Of a stretch of DNA of 64,000 bases, positions 1-64,000 are shown one piece after another. The stretch covers positions 62,001 to 126,000 of the forward strand of contig CAUJNA010001757.1 of NCBI GenBank assembly GCA_963377175.1, given 5' to 3'. A program made the translations under genes and the position numbers. This DNA comes from Effrenium voratum. Taxonomy: Eukaryota; Sar; Dinophyceae; Suessiales; Symbiodiniaceae. A model generated the notes under the pieces. The model saw only the letters and a program-made list of their open reading frames with translations, ran no database searches and had not been told where the DNA came from. Numbering within the stretch: position 1 is the stretch's first letter; every line of letters begins with the position of its first letter.

Positions 1-198
1 CAAAGGAGATCCCTCCAAACATTTGGGTGTGGGTCAAAAGTAGGTACCCAAAATGGAACCCCTGGCAAATGGAAACAGGTACTAAAACCTGCGGTCCATA
101 TCCAGGTGGCAAGGTGGTTTCATTTTGACCCATACCTATTCGCAGATGCCCAGTGGCCATGGGAAAAAAGGGCACCCTTTTTTTGTTGGTTGACTTTA

Positions 199-53339
<53,141 letters not shown>

Positions 53340-53632
53340 CTCCCCACACTCGCGCCTCGCGGCCTTCCGGATCCGATTCGGCGGCCGGTGGCTTGATTTG
53401 GGCAACTTGGGGTACTGCCCCCCTGCAGAACCACCCGGAGATTCTTTGGGCAGATACCCGAAAAGCTTTCAGCTGGTGGGAAAATCGACACATGTTGATC
53501 TTGATCTGTCTGAGTTGTTGGCTGTGACGCGGGTGGTGGTGTCACTCTTCTATGTGTGCTGACATGCCAAAGGAACGGGGTTCACCTTTCGAGTAAGTCC
53601 TTAGGCCGCTTGAAGATTTTGTGGCTTGGATT

Positions 53633-53748
53633 CCACTAAGTGGTTAGTCAACCCACTAACAGAGTCAATTCCACTTTGGGGAACTTCTGAGTAGGATAAC
53701 CTAGGTTACCAGCAACTTACTAACTTTTCGAATCGAACACCCAGGTAG
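53633..53748. repeat. Family E element
   Basis: Partner of 51463-51579: AGTGGTTAGTCAACCCACTA, GGTTACCAGCAACTTACTAA and CGAATCGAACACCC. Upstream of PFOR exon 1. Confidence 0.7.
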
Positions 53749-55777
53749 GGCACCTTCCCCTCAAAGGAACTGAGGATCCAAACCACCAATCAAGTCCTGA
53801 GATCTGACCGGCCGACTTGCGGGGAATTCACAGTAACTCATCCAAAGAACCCTTCGGCCACCTCACAGAAAAAAATACGCCCGATACCCATCCCCCCGGA
53901 CAACCGGTTTCTGGGGGTACCAAAAAACACCTTACCTCATCTAGTACCCTCCCACCAACTAAGATTGAACCTGACAAGCGGTCCCTTCAAAAGGAAAATG
54001 GTCTTCCAGGACCCAAGAACGTCAGGTTCCATCTTAATTGGTGGGAGGGTAATTCTGCTTAACCTCTGTTGGTGATTTGAATTGGCGGTGTGGGATTTGA
54101 ACCACTTCTCTTCAAGAGTAAATGGGAAACCACCCCATTTCGCCATCCATCCAAACCACCTAGCGGGAGCTGATTGGAGCTGATATAGCTTCGGGCCTCC
54201 CAGTTTAGCCACAAGATTCGGTTCAAATCCGAATCCAAGCCATCCACGCCAATTGCCGCTTACCTGACTTGAGGCGCCTGGAAATCGGCATAAAACAGTA
54301 AGCCCCAAAGGACCGGGAGATAGGCGTGCCCTTCGGTTTCTTGTTTTTCTCGAAACCCACCAACACCTCCGGCAGAGCAATCATGAAGGGCCCAAGGAAC
54401 CTTAGAGAGGGTAGGTAGAAGGAGGGTACAAGGAGGGAACAGACCTTTCCAACCTTTTTGATGGCAGCAAACAACAGGCAACAACCAAAACCACAAAACC
54501 ACAAAACAACAAACCACAAAATCACAAAACCACAAAACCACAAAACCCAAAAACACCAACAAACCAAAGAAACGTGATCCAACAGCGAAGCCGAGGGCCC
54601 CTTCACACCGACCTCCACTCCGCGCCTCCAAGGCTGCGGCGACGCCTCGGAAAGATGGCCACGGGGCAAAATCCGAATCGTAGCTCCGGCCGATGAAAAA
54701 AACGGCCCCGCAACTCATCGAATGGGGCTGTGGTGGTGTGGGAGTGGTGTGGGGAGGGATGTGGAGGTGGGCATGGGGTTTTGGAGGGGTGTGGGGGAGG
54801 TTGGTGTAGTCTAAAGCCAAACTCTAAAACTGTTAGCGTGTTTGGAGACCCAAGAACAATGCTCGGTTTCTCCTTCCTTCAACCCATCACACCACAATAA
54901 ATGGCTGGCTCCTTTCGGCAGGGGGGCCAGCCATGGTTTGGTTGGTTTGGTTGGTCAGCAATTGCTCCATGGTGCAAGAGGACGTGCGAGGAAGTCAACC
55001 CCACCCCACCGAGGCAAGGATGGAGAGCCATTCCGGGTTTGTCTTGTTTCAGAAATCCCCAAAAGAAGAGTCTAGCTTTCCTCGTGGTTTCCCTTATTTT
55101 TTTTTTTTTTTATTTTTGTTTAAAGAAGAACAAAAAGTACTAACTCCAAGAAATTGGACGCATCCAACAAATTGGCCGCTGCTTTTGTTGGCGCAACGTG
55201 CGCGTAATTTCCGCTCGCGAGAACCGTTTCCAGTCGCTGCGGGGGTTTGGCGATGCCAGTATTAAACAAGCTCCCTTCTCGTTTCCCGTTACCTTGGCTC
55301 AAACCGCTAGATCTGCCCTTTTTGCTTCTCTTCCAGTGCTTGATCTGCGCAATTTCAAAATGGTGCTGGCGGCCCCAATCAACGGGAACCGGCGGCTGGT
55401 TCACAACCCTGGCACTCCGAAGTCCGCAAGTTCGGGATTTGTCAGGTGAAGCCTGCACTGCATCACCCAATCTAAAAGTGGACCTTTTGAAGAACATGTT
55501 GATCATCAATTGCCTAAATAACGAACTGGGGCAGTCCCCTTTTGTTACGACCTCCAGTTGGTTTCCTTGAGGGGGCCAGGGTGTCGTTGTAATTAGCCAT
55601 TTATACGCAGAAAACCGGCGTCAGGAGCCCGGGCGGGGGTCCAGCACAAACTTCTCTGGCTGCTCGACTCTTGCGGTCGAAACCTGGTCGAAACCGGCGA
55701 CTGGTTCCAGAAGAAGGGAATCTCAGTGCAAGCCTACCAAACAAAAAGACTGTCAACTGGGCTGTCCTCAGATCTGC

Positions 55778-55893
55778 TAGAAGTTGAACTCTTAGTGGGT
55801 TAAGTGGTGGCAACCCCCACTAAGCCCTAAAAACCAAAAAGCCTGAGGAACCCGGCGGCTGGGAACCACCAAGCTAAACCAGATGCGTCAGTC
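55778..55893. repeat. Family F repeat
   Basis: CCTCAGATCTGCTAGAAG at the left, then CCACTAAGCCCTAAAAACC, ending CGGCTGGGAACCACCAAG. Other copies at 57240-57376 and 59867-59972. Confidence 0.8.
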
Positions 55894-56108
55894 TCGGTTG
55901 CGCCATTTTTCTTTTGCGCGCCGGTCCCCGCAGCCATTCTCACAACTTAGTCGTTGGAAAGTACGGGAAACGACTCAAGTGCAGTGGTTCCTTCGGGGCC
56001 TCCCTTTCATGGTTTCCTTACCAACCCTTTTAGCCTTGTTGAAGGTTCCAAAAAGGAAATAGAAAAGGAACATGGAGGAAGCCCTGTTGATAACCCCGGA
56101 AGTTGCGC

Positions 56109-56171
56109 CTTCTTCTGGATTGCCAGCGCCAATGCGGCCCCCGCGGCCGCCGATAGCCCCAACGCCGCAGC
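56109..56171 (-). CDS. Candidate upstream PFOR exon, hydrophobic segment
   Basis: A GC-rich 63-bp block with AG|GCT acceptor and AAG|GC donor encodes AAALGLSAAAGAALALAIQK plus K in phase 0, which would join in frame to exon 1 (GKWGP). It could be a targeting or membrane segment. No homology supports it; it may be chance. Confidence 0.35.
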
Positions 56172-56217
56172 CTGGCCGCCGATATGTGTGTTTTTAGGGG
56201 ATGCTTCGAAGCTGAGG

Positions 56218-56328
56218 TCCATGTGTGCCTCAAAAAGTGGGGGACCCCTTTTTGGATGGGTGTCAAAGGGAAGCCAAAAGAAAACTTACCATTTTGTGGG
56301 GTCCCCTATTTTGAGGCCAAATGTGCCA
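56218..56328. repeat. Family A inverted-repeat element
   Basis: CATGTGTGCCTCAAAAAG left, GAGGCCAAATGTGCC right; core GGGAAGCCAAAAGAAAAC. Upstream of PFOR exon 1. Confidence 0.7.
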
Positions 56329-57126
56329 ACCGATCGTTCACAGCGGTTTGTGGTCAGCTCTATACAGGTCCGTGCAGTCGAGCCATTCGCATGTGGACTC
56401 CAGGCTGTTCCGGCTGTCCTGCATTTGCACATGCAGCCAAAGCACAACCAACTCCCATCTCAACAACACAGACCTCAAGCAAGGGTGGGTTGCTCCCTCC
56501 ACCCCCGCGAACGAGCAAACGGTCGATCACCTGAAGGTTTAATGAAAAAAGCCGCTCAGATTCACAAAGGCGGTTCGGCAAAGAGGCCCAATGTGGCTCC
56601 ATGGGGCCCGATGGCCCGGGTCAGGATCCATGGCTACATGCAGATCTCAAAACCTTCTCCCCAATGGCGAGCTTGTCCAAGCCTTGTATACCAAGCGGAC
56701 CAGGTTTAAATGGGAACCCCTCCCCAGAAAAACCCGAGGTCTGAACAATTGCGGCAGACCACGTGGCCCGTCTAGGATTCATGGCCGGTTGGGTCTCTCT
56801 CAAAGCAGGGCACCCCTTTCCGAATGAAGTCAAAGCGAAGTCAGAAACAATGCGCAAAATCCAGAAAAGGTCCCCTAGGTTTGCGACGCCCATTTAGTGC
56901 ACCATGAAATCGGCAAGTTGAGTTCAATAGACAATCCTGTCTGAGTGAGGCTCTTGACCCGAACAAAACTTGCTGCTTGGCAGTTCCTCCTTTTCTGACG
57001 GGATGGAATGACTCTTTCGGGCAAGCCAAAGACAACTAGACGACTGTCCCAGTTCTCGAACGCCCCCTGCGGCCGAGCTTCGCCGAGCGCACGGACCCCT
57101 TCAGACCGATCGAACCGAGCGCCCGC

Positions 57127-57150
57127 CTTCGAAACGTCGGAACTTGCCAT
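57127..57150 (-). CDS. Candidate PFOR start exon
   Basis: ATG in a GCCATGG context followed by ASSDVSK and an AAG|GC donor in phase 0, compatible with 56109-56171 or directly with exon 1. The surrounding GC-rich sequence resembles repeated CTCCGACGAGCG-like motifs elsewhere, so this may not be a true start. Confidence 0.25.
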
Positions 57151-57239
57151 GGCTACGCTCGTCGGAGTTTCTACAAAATGTGTGTCGGAACTTGGAGCAA
57201 AATGCTGCGATCGGATGCGAGTGATTCGGAGTTTCGAGG

Positions 57240-57376
57240 CTGTCCTCAGATCCCCTACTGAAAGCTTAACTTTAGTGGGCTAAATGAAAACCCAACTGAA
57301 CCACTAAACCGCTAAACCACTAAACCCTGAAAACCTAAAAACCCTCAAGGGACGGCTGGGAACCACCAAGGAGCGA
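57240..57376. repeat. Family F repeat
   Basis: CCTCAGATCCCCTACTG, CCACTAAACCCTGAAAACC and ACGGCTGGGAACCACCAAGG. Between FBPase and PFOR exon 1. Confidence 0.8.
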
Positions 57377-59866
57377 GTGATTCCTTGACTTGACCAAACT
57401 TGGGCTTGTCGAATCGACTGGGTTGCTCCCAAGACTTTGACAGCGTGGAAGGCTGATTTCTCGTAAAGGAAGGCGAACCATGTCTGGTCTACCCCTGCTT
57501 GGGAAATTACCCTGCCACCAACTAACATGGAACCTGACAGGGGGTTTTGTATAAGAGAAAGCTTATCTTTTTGGTACCCTCCCACAGGTGCTATGTTTGT
57601 GGAAGGGAGGGTAGCCTGTTGTGTTTCTTTCTTTTCTGAGGCAGTTCATATGATGAGGACACATGCCGACAGATGCAGGGTCCTTGTTTAGGGGACTTCT
57701 TTTGACTTCTTTTTGGTGTTCGTTTTGTAACCACCCCAAAAAGGGTTCCCTCAAAAAATGCCACCCCCAGGCCTCTATAGGTCAACCCTGACAAACGAAA
57801 TGAGGAATGTACGTCATGAATATCTGTCAAAAATATGCCGTATACCGGGGAGTAAGACTTTACCCGCTTTCAAAAAAATATACTTGTGATTAGTACCCCG
57901 CAACTAACCACATTCTAATGATTTACGCCCCTATACAATAGCCCTAGCTCACCCTCGCCGACTCTTTTTCCGCTCGTCGAACACTTCCGTGCTAGGATTT
58001 CTGCTTCCCAGCCCAGGGCAAGTGTTGCCGACGGCGGGCTGCTTTCGGCTTGGCTTAAAATTTGCAGTTTGCTACTTGAAGCCCGCCAAATCTCTAAAGG
58101 GCGGAGAAATCGCCCTCCGGGCTTGCACTCACCATTGAAGGTAAGCGAAAAAACGGTCCAAAGATTTTCTGTAGATGAGGAGAACGAGTGAGCGAGCCTG
58201 CGGCGACGAATGAGGCCAACCAAGCGGGATGTGGCATGTTTGTTTTTTGTTTTCGGCAGAGGAGGCGCGGTCGAGCCTTCCTTAACAGTGTAACAGCCGA
58301 ATGAGCTGGCTGGTGTGCACAATGCATATGGGTCAGGACGTATGATTTGGACCCCACAACTGGTTAGTTTCTTGTGTGTGTGCCGCCTTTAACAACAGTG
58401 CAAAAGGGATTCCAATCTGCTGAGACATGCTGTGTCGTTTTAGGTGATAAACAAGTGAAAGAGTCCTCCTGTGAGCAGTGCACAAAATCTAGTTCTACAA
58501 CTTAAGTTTATATAGGCTTGACTACTGACCATAACTCCAACTTAACCAGGTAGTAGAACCACCTACTCAAGTGGCAAATGGGGGGGGTTGGGCTCTGCTT
58601 TCGCTACAAAAGGCCAAAAGGCTATTTCGTTCAAGGGTGCAGCGTAGAAACACAACGACTGGTCAAAAAATGGCCACTCCCAGAAAGTGGCAACCCGACT
58701 CCTCGCCCATTTTCCACAACCAGGTAGATGGCTCGTCGTTTTTGAGTCGGAACCCCAACTGTGTGGGTGTTGTTGAAAGAGAAGCTACAAGGAGAACCGA
58801 TGCCATTTGCTATGGGTCCCATCAAGGAAGAGCCTCCCAGGTGGTTTTCGGGGCATGGTGTGACCAGGGTGGACCTAAATAATTGACACCGTGGTTGAAA
58901 CCATTTTTTTTGTATTTGCAGAACCTGGATTTCTTCGGCGGCGCGAAATGGATCTCGTCCATCAACGGGTGTCAAGCCCCTTCCCACGACCAGGTTCCGA
59001 AGCTTGAGATCCCATCTCTGGGCCCCCAAGCCAAAACGGGGGAGGCGGTGTCTCAACACGATGCGGACAAGCAGGCAATCCTAAACCACAAACTTCCTAG
59101 GCTGAGTTTGGCCCGAGTTTGCCCGGTTGCATTGTCCTGTTTTTGTTCATCTGACACAACAATCACAGTTGAACAGAAAAGCCCATGCTCCATTTCACAC
59201 TTGGGATATGAGCCTATTGGGCAACTGTTTCCAAAAATCGGGGCAAAAGTCATTTCAAGCTCAGGCTCGTTATCGTTGCTGGTACCGTCACAGGTCGCCT
59301 GTGTGCGCATTGCAATTTAGCAGAAACGGAAACAGCGATCTGGCAGAGTCACGCAAGCCTCAGCCGCAGCACGGCTAAGAGTAGTTCGTTGGGGCCCGGT
59401 AGCTCATGGGCGTTGTTCTGGTATGTGCGCTGGCCCGTGGTTATACTCCTCTGTATGGCCTGAGTTGCCTGTCCAAACCAACTTGTGAGAGGGCATCAGA
59501 ATGGGCATGCCCTTTATCGTATTTCGACCCATGAACCAATTCCATGCTACTTCCCCTGCCCCACAGGTGAAGCACAGTTGACCAAAGGAATAACTGGCTG
59601 CTGCCAACCGGAAGCCACGAAACCTGCCACGTTTGATGGGAAACCTGCATAGACAAAGTTGGCAAAGCTTTGAAGAAATGGTTGATGCCGTAGGCCGGTA
59701 AAAAGGCCAGGTTTCACCCACGCCGGTTTGCTAATATGGGGGTGGGGGCCCTCCAAAACTCACTTTGCCAGTAAAGCCAGGGACACCCCCATACTAACAA
59801 ACTGGGGTTTATTTTATCTCCAACTCAAATTTTGCAGATCTTTCGTCGGAACAAGGCACCTTTGGA

Positions 59867-59972
59867 ATGCCCTGCTAAAAGTAATAAATAACTTTTAATG
59901 GGTTAAGTGGAAACCCCACCACTAAACACTAAAACCTGAAAACCTAAGGAACCGGACGGCTGGGAACCACCA
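59867..59972. repeat. Family F repeat
   Basis: ACTTTTAATGGGTTAAGTGG, CCACTAAACACTAAAACC and ACGGCTGGGAACCACCAAGA. Between FBPase and PFOR exon 1. Confidence 0.8.
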
Positions 59973-61051
59973 AGACATCCCATTGGAAAATGGAGCGAGT
60001 GCATTTCGCGCACCGACTCATGCCTTCGGTTGTGACCTTATAGTTCACTCAATGGAGAAGATCTCCAACTTGGTTTTGTAGAACACCAAATGAGAAAGGT
60101 TTGCCACCACAGGGGCTGATTCCGTGCCCATGCATAAAGCGCATTCTCTTCGAAATGATGCAAAGCGTTCTGCGTAGATGGAAAGGATGGGGAAGATACC
60201 ACTAACGTTGACCCCGGATTAACAAACCCCAGTTTATTGATAGTGTCTTAAAATAGGGGACCCCCCCCAAAATGGCTGCTTTCCCTTTGGTTTCCCTTGA
60301 GAAACCAACACCAAAACGGGTACCATCCATTCCTTTTGGTTGTTGATGTCCCTTTATACCATCCAAAAAACGGAACCACGCCACTGCCACCCTCTTGCCT
60401 TTCTTTAGCTCGTGACCAGGCCCTTGAGTCGGTTCGCGCACCTCACCGGGGATTCGGGCTTCTCTTGGCTTGCTGGGATAGGTTGGGCAAAACCTTCCGA
60501 GACCCCGGGTGGTGGTTGAATGAACCCTTTGGGGGCTTCCCTTAAAGGAAACCATAGTTGATGGTTTAAAAGAAACCAAATCGGGGATTGGTTTGCTAGG
60601 GGGCATTCCCTCATTCAACCGTTTTGGGGATTCCCTAGAAAACCAAATCCGGGCTGTTTCTTCTCTGGGTCATTCCATGTCTCATTCCCTACCTATCGAA
60701 CCAGCAAGTTAGGTTGGTCTGGTTTGTCAGGTGACATGGTTTTGTCTAGAGGGAAAACCCCAGTTTTCATAGGGCTGTATCCTCACTGGTGCGAAGTTGA
60801 TTTCTGTCCATCCACTGCGCTGTATAGAGGGTTGACAAACTGGCAACCCTCTTTGAGAGCCCACTTTAAAGGTTCCACAGAAATGTAACCTGGTTCAAAT
60901 GTTCCACGTTGTGCTTCCTCAACTGTAGTGGCTCGTTGATCCCTGCGAAAAGTGGGACTTGCTGTGGTTCCCTGGTTAAGCGCTAAACATCTAAAAGTCT
61001 AAAAGCTCTGGCTGAGAAAGGTCAAGTCAAAATCTGCTTTCCCTCCTTCAA

Positions 61052-61142
61052 AATTTGACTGGGTCTGTCTCTTCGCAGTGAAGGAAAACCGAAAAGAAAC
61101 CAACCATTTGGGTGGTTCCTCTATTGTAAGACACACTCGAAT
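61052..61142. repeat. Family A inverted-repeat element
   Basis: GACTGGGTCTGTCTCTT left, AAGACACACTCGAATG right; core GAAAAGAAACCAACC. Just downstream of the FBPase 50-nt exon. Confidence 0.7.
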
Positions 61143-61179
61143 GTTTTTGGCAACTGGCTGCAGCCCATGGTGCCCTCGC

Positions 61180-61229
61180 CTCTCTTTCAGCTTGGGGTCG
61201 TCGCTCTCGTCGTAGTACTTCCTGCACTC
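61180..61229 (-). CDS. FBP: FBPase penultimate exon (50 nt)
   Basis: Acceptor CGACAG|GAG, reads ECRKYYDESDDPKLKE with the first two bases of an Arg codon; donor GC. It joins in phase to KEDVE of the upstream exon, and DVEE-x-x-x-YY fits the family C-terminus (DVEEIKALY). The tail is longer and more acidic than in most FBPases. Confidence 0.68.
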
Positions 61230-62065
61230 CTGTCGCAGTCCCCATCGGACCAGCGGCCCAAGCGACCCGCCGGAAACAACAAGGCTGCTGTTGCTAGCGT
61301 TGGCCCCAAACTAATGAACCTGTCCTATGAATATGGGGTGTTCTCCTGCACAAGTGACAGGCCCCTACCGAAAGGGAAAAAACCAAGCCAAAGCTCAGCG
61401 AAAATTGTGCACGTCGAATCGCGCGCGCGCTGTGGCGGCGTGCGAATTTTCTACGTCGCCGACGAACCCTCTGCGGAGATTGCGCGTGTCGGGTCGCTCT
61501 CGCTGTGGTGTTCGCAAAAAAAAGGTACAAAAGTAGTACACGAAGCACTCTCCCACAGCTCCGGGCTGAGAATCGCAAGTTTTAGGTAGAAAAGTAGCAC
61601 GCGAACTACTCTCCCGCAGCTCAGGCATGAGAATCGCAAGTTTTAGGTATAGGAAAGTAGAATGCGAAGTGAGCTCCCGCAACTCCGGCCTGAGAATTGT
61701 ACATTTTAAGTAGAAAAGTAGAAAGAGAAGAAAACAAAAAAAAAGGGAAGGAGAAAGGGGAAATTGAAAGAGAGAGAGAGAGAGAGAGAAAGAGAAAGAG
61801 AAAGAGAAACAGAAGGGGAAAGAGAAAGAGAAAGAGAAAGTGAGAGAGAAAGAGAAACAGAAAGAGAACGAGAAACAGACAGAGAGAGAGAGAGAGGAAA
61901 GAGAAAAACAAAGGGAAAGGGAAGGAGAGAAAGGGAAGGAGAGAAAGGAACAGAGAAAGAGAAAGAGAAAGATAAAGAGAAAGCGAAAGAGAAAAAGAGA
62001 GAGAGAGAGAGGAAGATCAAGAGAATGAAAGAAAGTGAGAGTGAGAGAGAGATATAGAGATGAAG

Positions 62066-62115
<50 letters not shown>

Positions 62116-62155
62116 TAAGAAAGAATGAAAGAAAGAAAGAAAGAAAGAAAGAGAG

Positions 62156-62199
<44 letters not shown>

Positions 62200-62223
62200 G
62201 GCGAGAAAGAGGGCAAGATAGAA

Positions 62224-62254
<31 letters not shown>

Positions 62255-63350
62255 AAGCAAGAGAAAGAGAAAGAAAGAGAAAAATAATGATAAAGAGGAA
62301 GAGAAAAAGAAAGAGAAAGAGAAAGAGAAAGAGAAAGAGAAAGAGAGAGAGAGAGAAAGAGAAAGAGAGAGACTTAATTAAATACATAACATTTTGCATT
62401 TGTCAAGCGAGAGCGAAGCGATTGTACAGCGGCGCGCGCGCAGCCCAGCGTTGAATGCGTGAGCTTGATTGTGCAGTTTCACGTTCGCCACTTAGCATTG
62501 CACATGGATCATGAGGCCATGCTGCAAAAGGATTGCTGCATGCTGGAATTGGGTTGCTTAGATGTTTGTTTGGCGTGTGTAAGTGTCGAATAGAGAAGTG
62601 CCTGGATGCGTGGCACGACGCAGTGTACACAAGCAACATCACACCTGGGTACATCACAACATTCTTGCATCACCTTTGTCACACACGCTTTCGCGATAAC
62701 CGGGGGCTAGTTTTTGGTGGGCGGGGGGGGGGGGGGGGTAAAAAGAAACGAAAGGTTCTCTTGGTACAGAAAATTGGCAAAAGCAGCACCAATATGCCTT
62801 AATGAGGCTCAGACCTTATACGCGTTGCTTTTGGTGGCAACAAACCAACCTTGGCCACCTCAAAAACGGGGTGATATTAAACCCGGATTAATAAAGCCCT
62901 GGTCCTGGTTGATTGATAGGGGGGGGTCCAATTCCTTTTAGTGGAGGTTCAAACGGAGGTTCAGACCACTTTTGGAGGGAACACCCCCAATCATAGGACG
63001 GGCATCACACACACATACACAAAAAGCAACTTCAGAAGTTCCGTCTTTAGTCTCCCCTCAAACTTGGCCCTTTTGGGACGGCTAAAAACATATGTCCTGA
63101 CTCTGTTCCATATGGGAGTTTCCCAAAAAATGGGAAACCTTTCTTGGATGAGGCCAACCTCAGGGAATTTCTCCCTGAGAGAACCCACATTTGGTTTACC
63201 CATGAAGTCGTTTGGGGTCTCCGATCAGAAACGGACCCCACACCTGGGATCGATAAATTTCGGTTCTCCTCCACGTCCTCCTTGGAGCCCAGGACGATGG
63301 GCACGCGCTGATGCACCGAGGTCGGGGGGATGTCCATGACGCGGTTGTGC
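61180..63350 (-). CDS. FBP: Fructose-1,6-bisphosphatase, C-terminal part (partial)
   Basis: Two exons encode the end of a class I FBPase, which hydrolyses fructose 1,6-bisphosphate to fructose 6-phosphate in gluconeogenesis or the Calvin cycle. The first reads RVMDIPPTSVHQRVPIVLGS and KEDVE (plant cytosolic enzyme: ILDxxPTKIHERSPVFLGSYDDVEE). The second continues ECRKYYDESDDPKLKER. Upstream exons with the active site lie right of base 64000 or were not recognised. The last coding exon and stop were not located; they should lie between 61180 and the start of PFOR. Same strand as PFOR, upstream of it. The intron (61230-63268) holds a polypurine tract and a 58-bp tandem repeat. Confidence 0.82.
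61523..61726. repeat. Three-copy ~58-bp tandem repeat
   Basis: Each copy contains AAAAGTAG, then CTCCCGCAGCTC-like and TGAGAATCGCAAGTTTTAGG-like blocks. It ends directly at the polypurine tract. Confidence 0.85.
61735..62375. repeat. Polypurine GA/GAAA tract
   Basis: About 640 bp of almost pure purine on the plus strand, made of GAGA, GAAA and GAAAGA units. Lies in the FBPase intron. Long frames here are low complexity and not genes. Confidence 0.95.
62376..63268. other. FBPase intron, right part
   Basis: Contains GC-rich AGCGGCGCGCGCGCAGC at 62428, a G run at 62722-62738 and a D-like fragment (62873-62930). No exon recognised. Confidence 0.6.
63269..63350 (-). CDS. FBP: FBPase exon (C-terminal motif)
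   Basis: Acceptor GGCAG|GCA, then HNRVMDIPPTSVHQRVPIVL and GSKEDVE. The donor is GA (GAGAAC) and the following exon starts GAG. Sequence right of it (63351-64000) shows only a CA-rich repeat area (about 63520-63650) and no confident exon. Confidence 0.88.
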
Positions 63351-64000
63351 CTGCCCGAATCGCTAAAGTCGGTAAGCGGAAGAAAAGCGATGAAGTCAGA
63401 GGTCCTTCCTTACAGATTTCCCTTGTCGCTTAGGGGGGGGTTCTTTTGCTATCACAGAAAGTGATCGCCAAACCCGGCGCCTATGATGCACGGAAAGAAC
63501 TTGACAAACGCAAGACTGACCACCACACAAACACACCAACACATGAAGGGTCACACACATAAAGCTTCACCAATGCACAACCTCAAACACAGACAGACAT
63601 ACATCTACACGAACTCCCAATGACAAAGGTACACATACACAAACACGGAAACGCTCGCAATCTAGAATTGACCCGAATGCAAACAAAAGCAAACCTCCGA
63701 AGCCGCACAAGAAATAGTCGCCCACATTGCGCAAAGGCTGCTTATGGAAATGTCGACACAATTGTTTGTATATACATGAACGAACTTCCGGAATTTGGAA
63801 TGTTGTTCAACTCACTTCTTGGGTGGATTCACAATCACACACATCTGACCTTGCCACTCCCTGGCAACACCTTCCCACACTTTGGGAAGTTGCCCGCCGC
63901 GTTTCCAACGGTTGAAATTTGAGGATCCCATACCGTACCACGCACATAGAGCATAACAACAAAACCGTAAAAGTTGTTCATCTCGATCCTGGAAAAAACC

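Larger units (their letters stand above)
53340..61179. other. Region between FBPase and first confident PFOR exon
   Basis: Should contain the FBPase last exon and stop, the intergenic spacer and the PFOR 5' end. Seen here: E and F repeats, an A element (56218-56328), two candidate 5' exons, a poly-T run near 55095-55117, and an A-rich stretch (54475-54560). No promoter motif or spliced-leader sequence was recognised. Confidence 0.6.

Noticed and set aside
55123..55225. Minus-strand block reading GNYAHVAPTKAAANLLDASN as a possible 5' exon
   Set aside because: Looks protein-like but has no clear acceptor/donor pair or family match; too weak to list.
55954..56709. 251-codon plus-strand open frame
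   Set aside because: Contains an A element and has no recognisable domain; likely chance.
57960..58070. Minus-strand GC-rich stretch considered as the FBPase last exon
   Set aside because: No in-phase join to the AGA/AGG-split codon of the 61180 exon and no conserved tail.
61395..62399. 334-codon minus-strand open frame rich in Ser, Leu and Phe
   Set aside because: It is a translation of the polypurine tract; pure low complexity with no domain.

Overview
The window is eukaryotic nuclear DNA, most likely from a dinoflagellate. Coding sequence is a few per cent of it and occurs as very short, GC-rich exons, all on the minus strand, separated by introns of about 0.3-3 kb. Nearly all introns end in AG followed by G. 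Most begin with GC, a few with GA and only a few with GT. That donor usage, same-strand neighbouring genes and many short inverted-repeat elements in introns are established features of dinoflagellate genomes. No spliced-leader acceptor, tRNA, rRNA, CRISPR or bacterial operon was seen.

About 53 kb (274-53339, minus strand) is one gene. I joined 44 exons (roughly 2.95 kb of coding sequence, about 980 codons, no internal stop) by matching each translated piece to the known order of conserved motifs in pyruvate:ferredoxin oxidoreductase (PFOR). The product has the N-terminal thiamine-pyrophosphate domain, the middle domains, two complete C-x2-C-x2-C-x3-C ferredoxin clusters, the proximal-cluster cysteines and the GDGW motif. 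The C-terminal part (about 190 residues) lies off the left edge, so it cannot be decided whether the gene ends as plain PFOR or continues into the flavoprotein domain of a pyruvate:NADP+ oxidoreductase (PNO). Two further candidate 5' exons (56109-56171, 57127-57150) are phase-compatible but unproven.

To the right, two exons (63269-63350 and 61180-61229) encode the C-terminal end of a class I fructose-1,6-bisphosphatase on the same strand, so FBPase lies upstream of PFOR in tandem orientation. Its final exon was not located.

The introns hold several families of ~90-130 bp inverted-repeat elements (called A, B, C, D, E, F, M here), microsatellites, a hexanucleotide satellite, a ~640 bp polypurine tract, a G-rich minisatellite island flanked by oppositely oriented telomere-like repeats, and one decayed retrotransposon gag remnant on the plus strand (36600-37240). 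Contents of each intron are given under the exon that precedes it in transcription order (higher coordinate).
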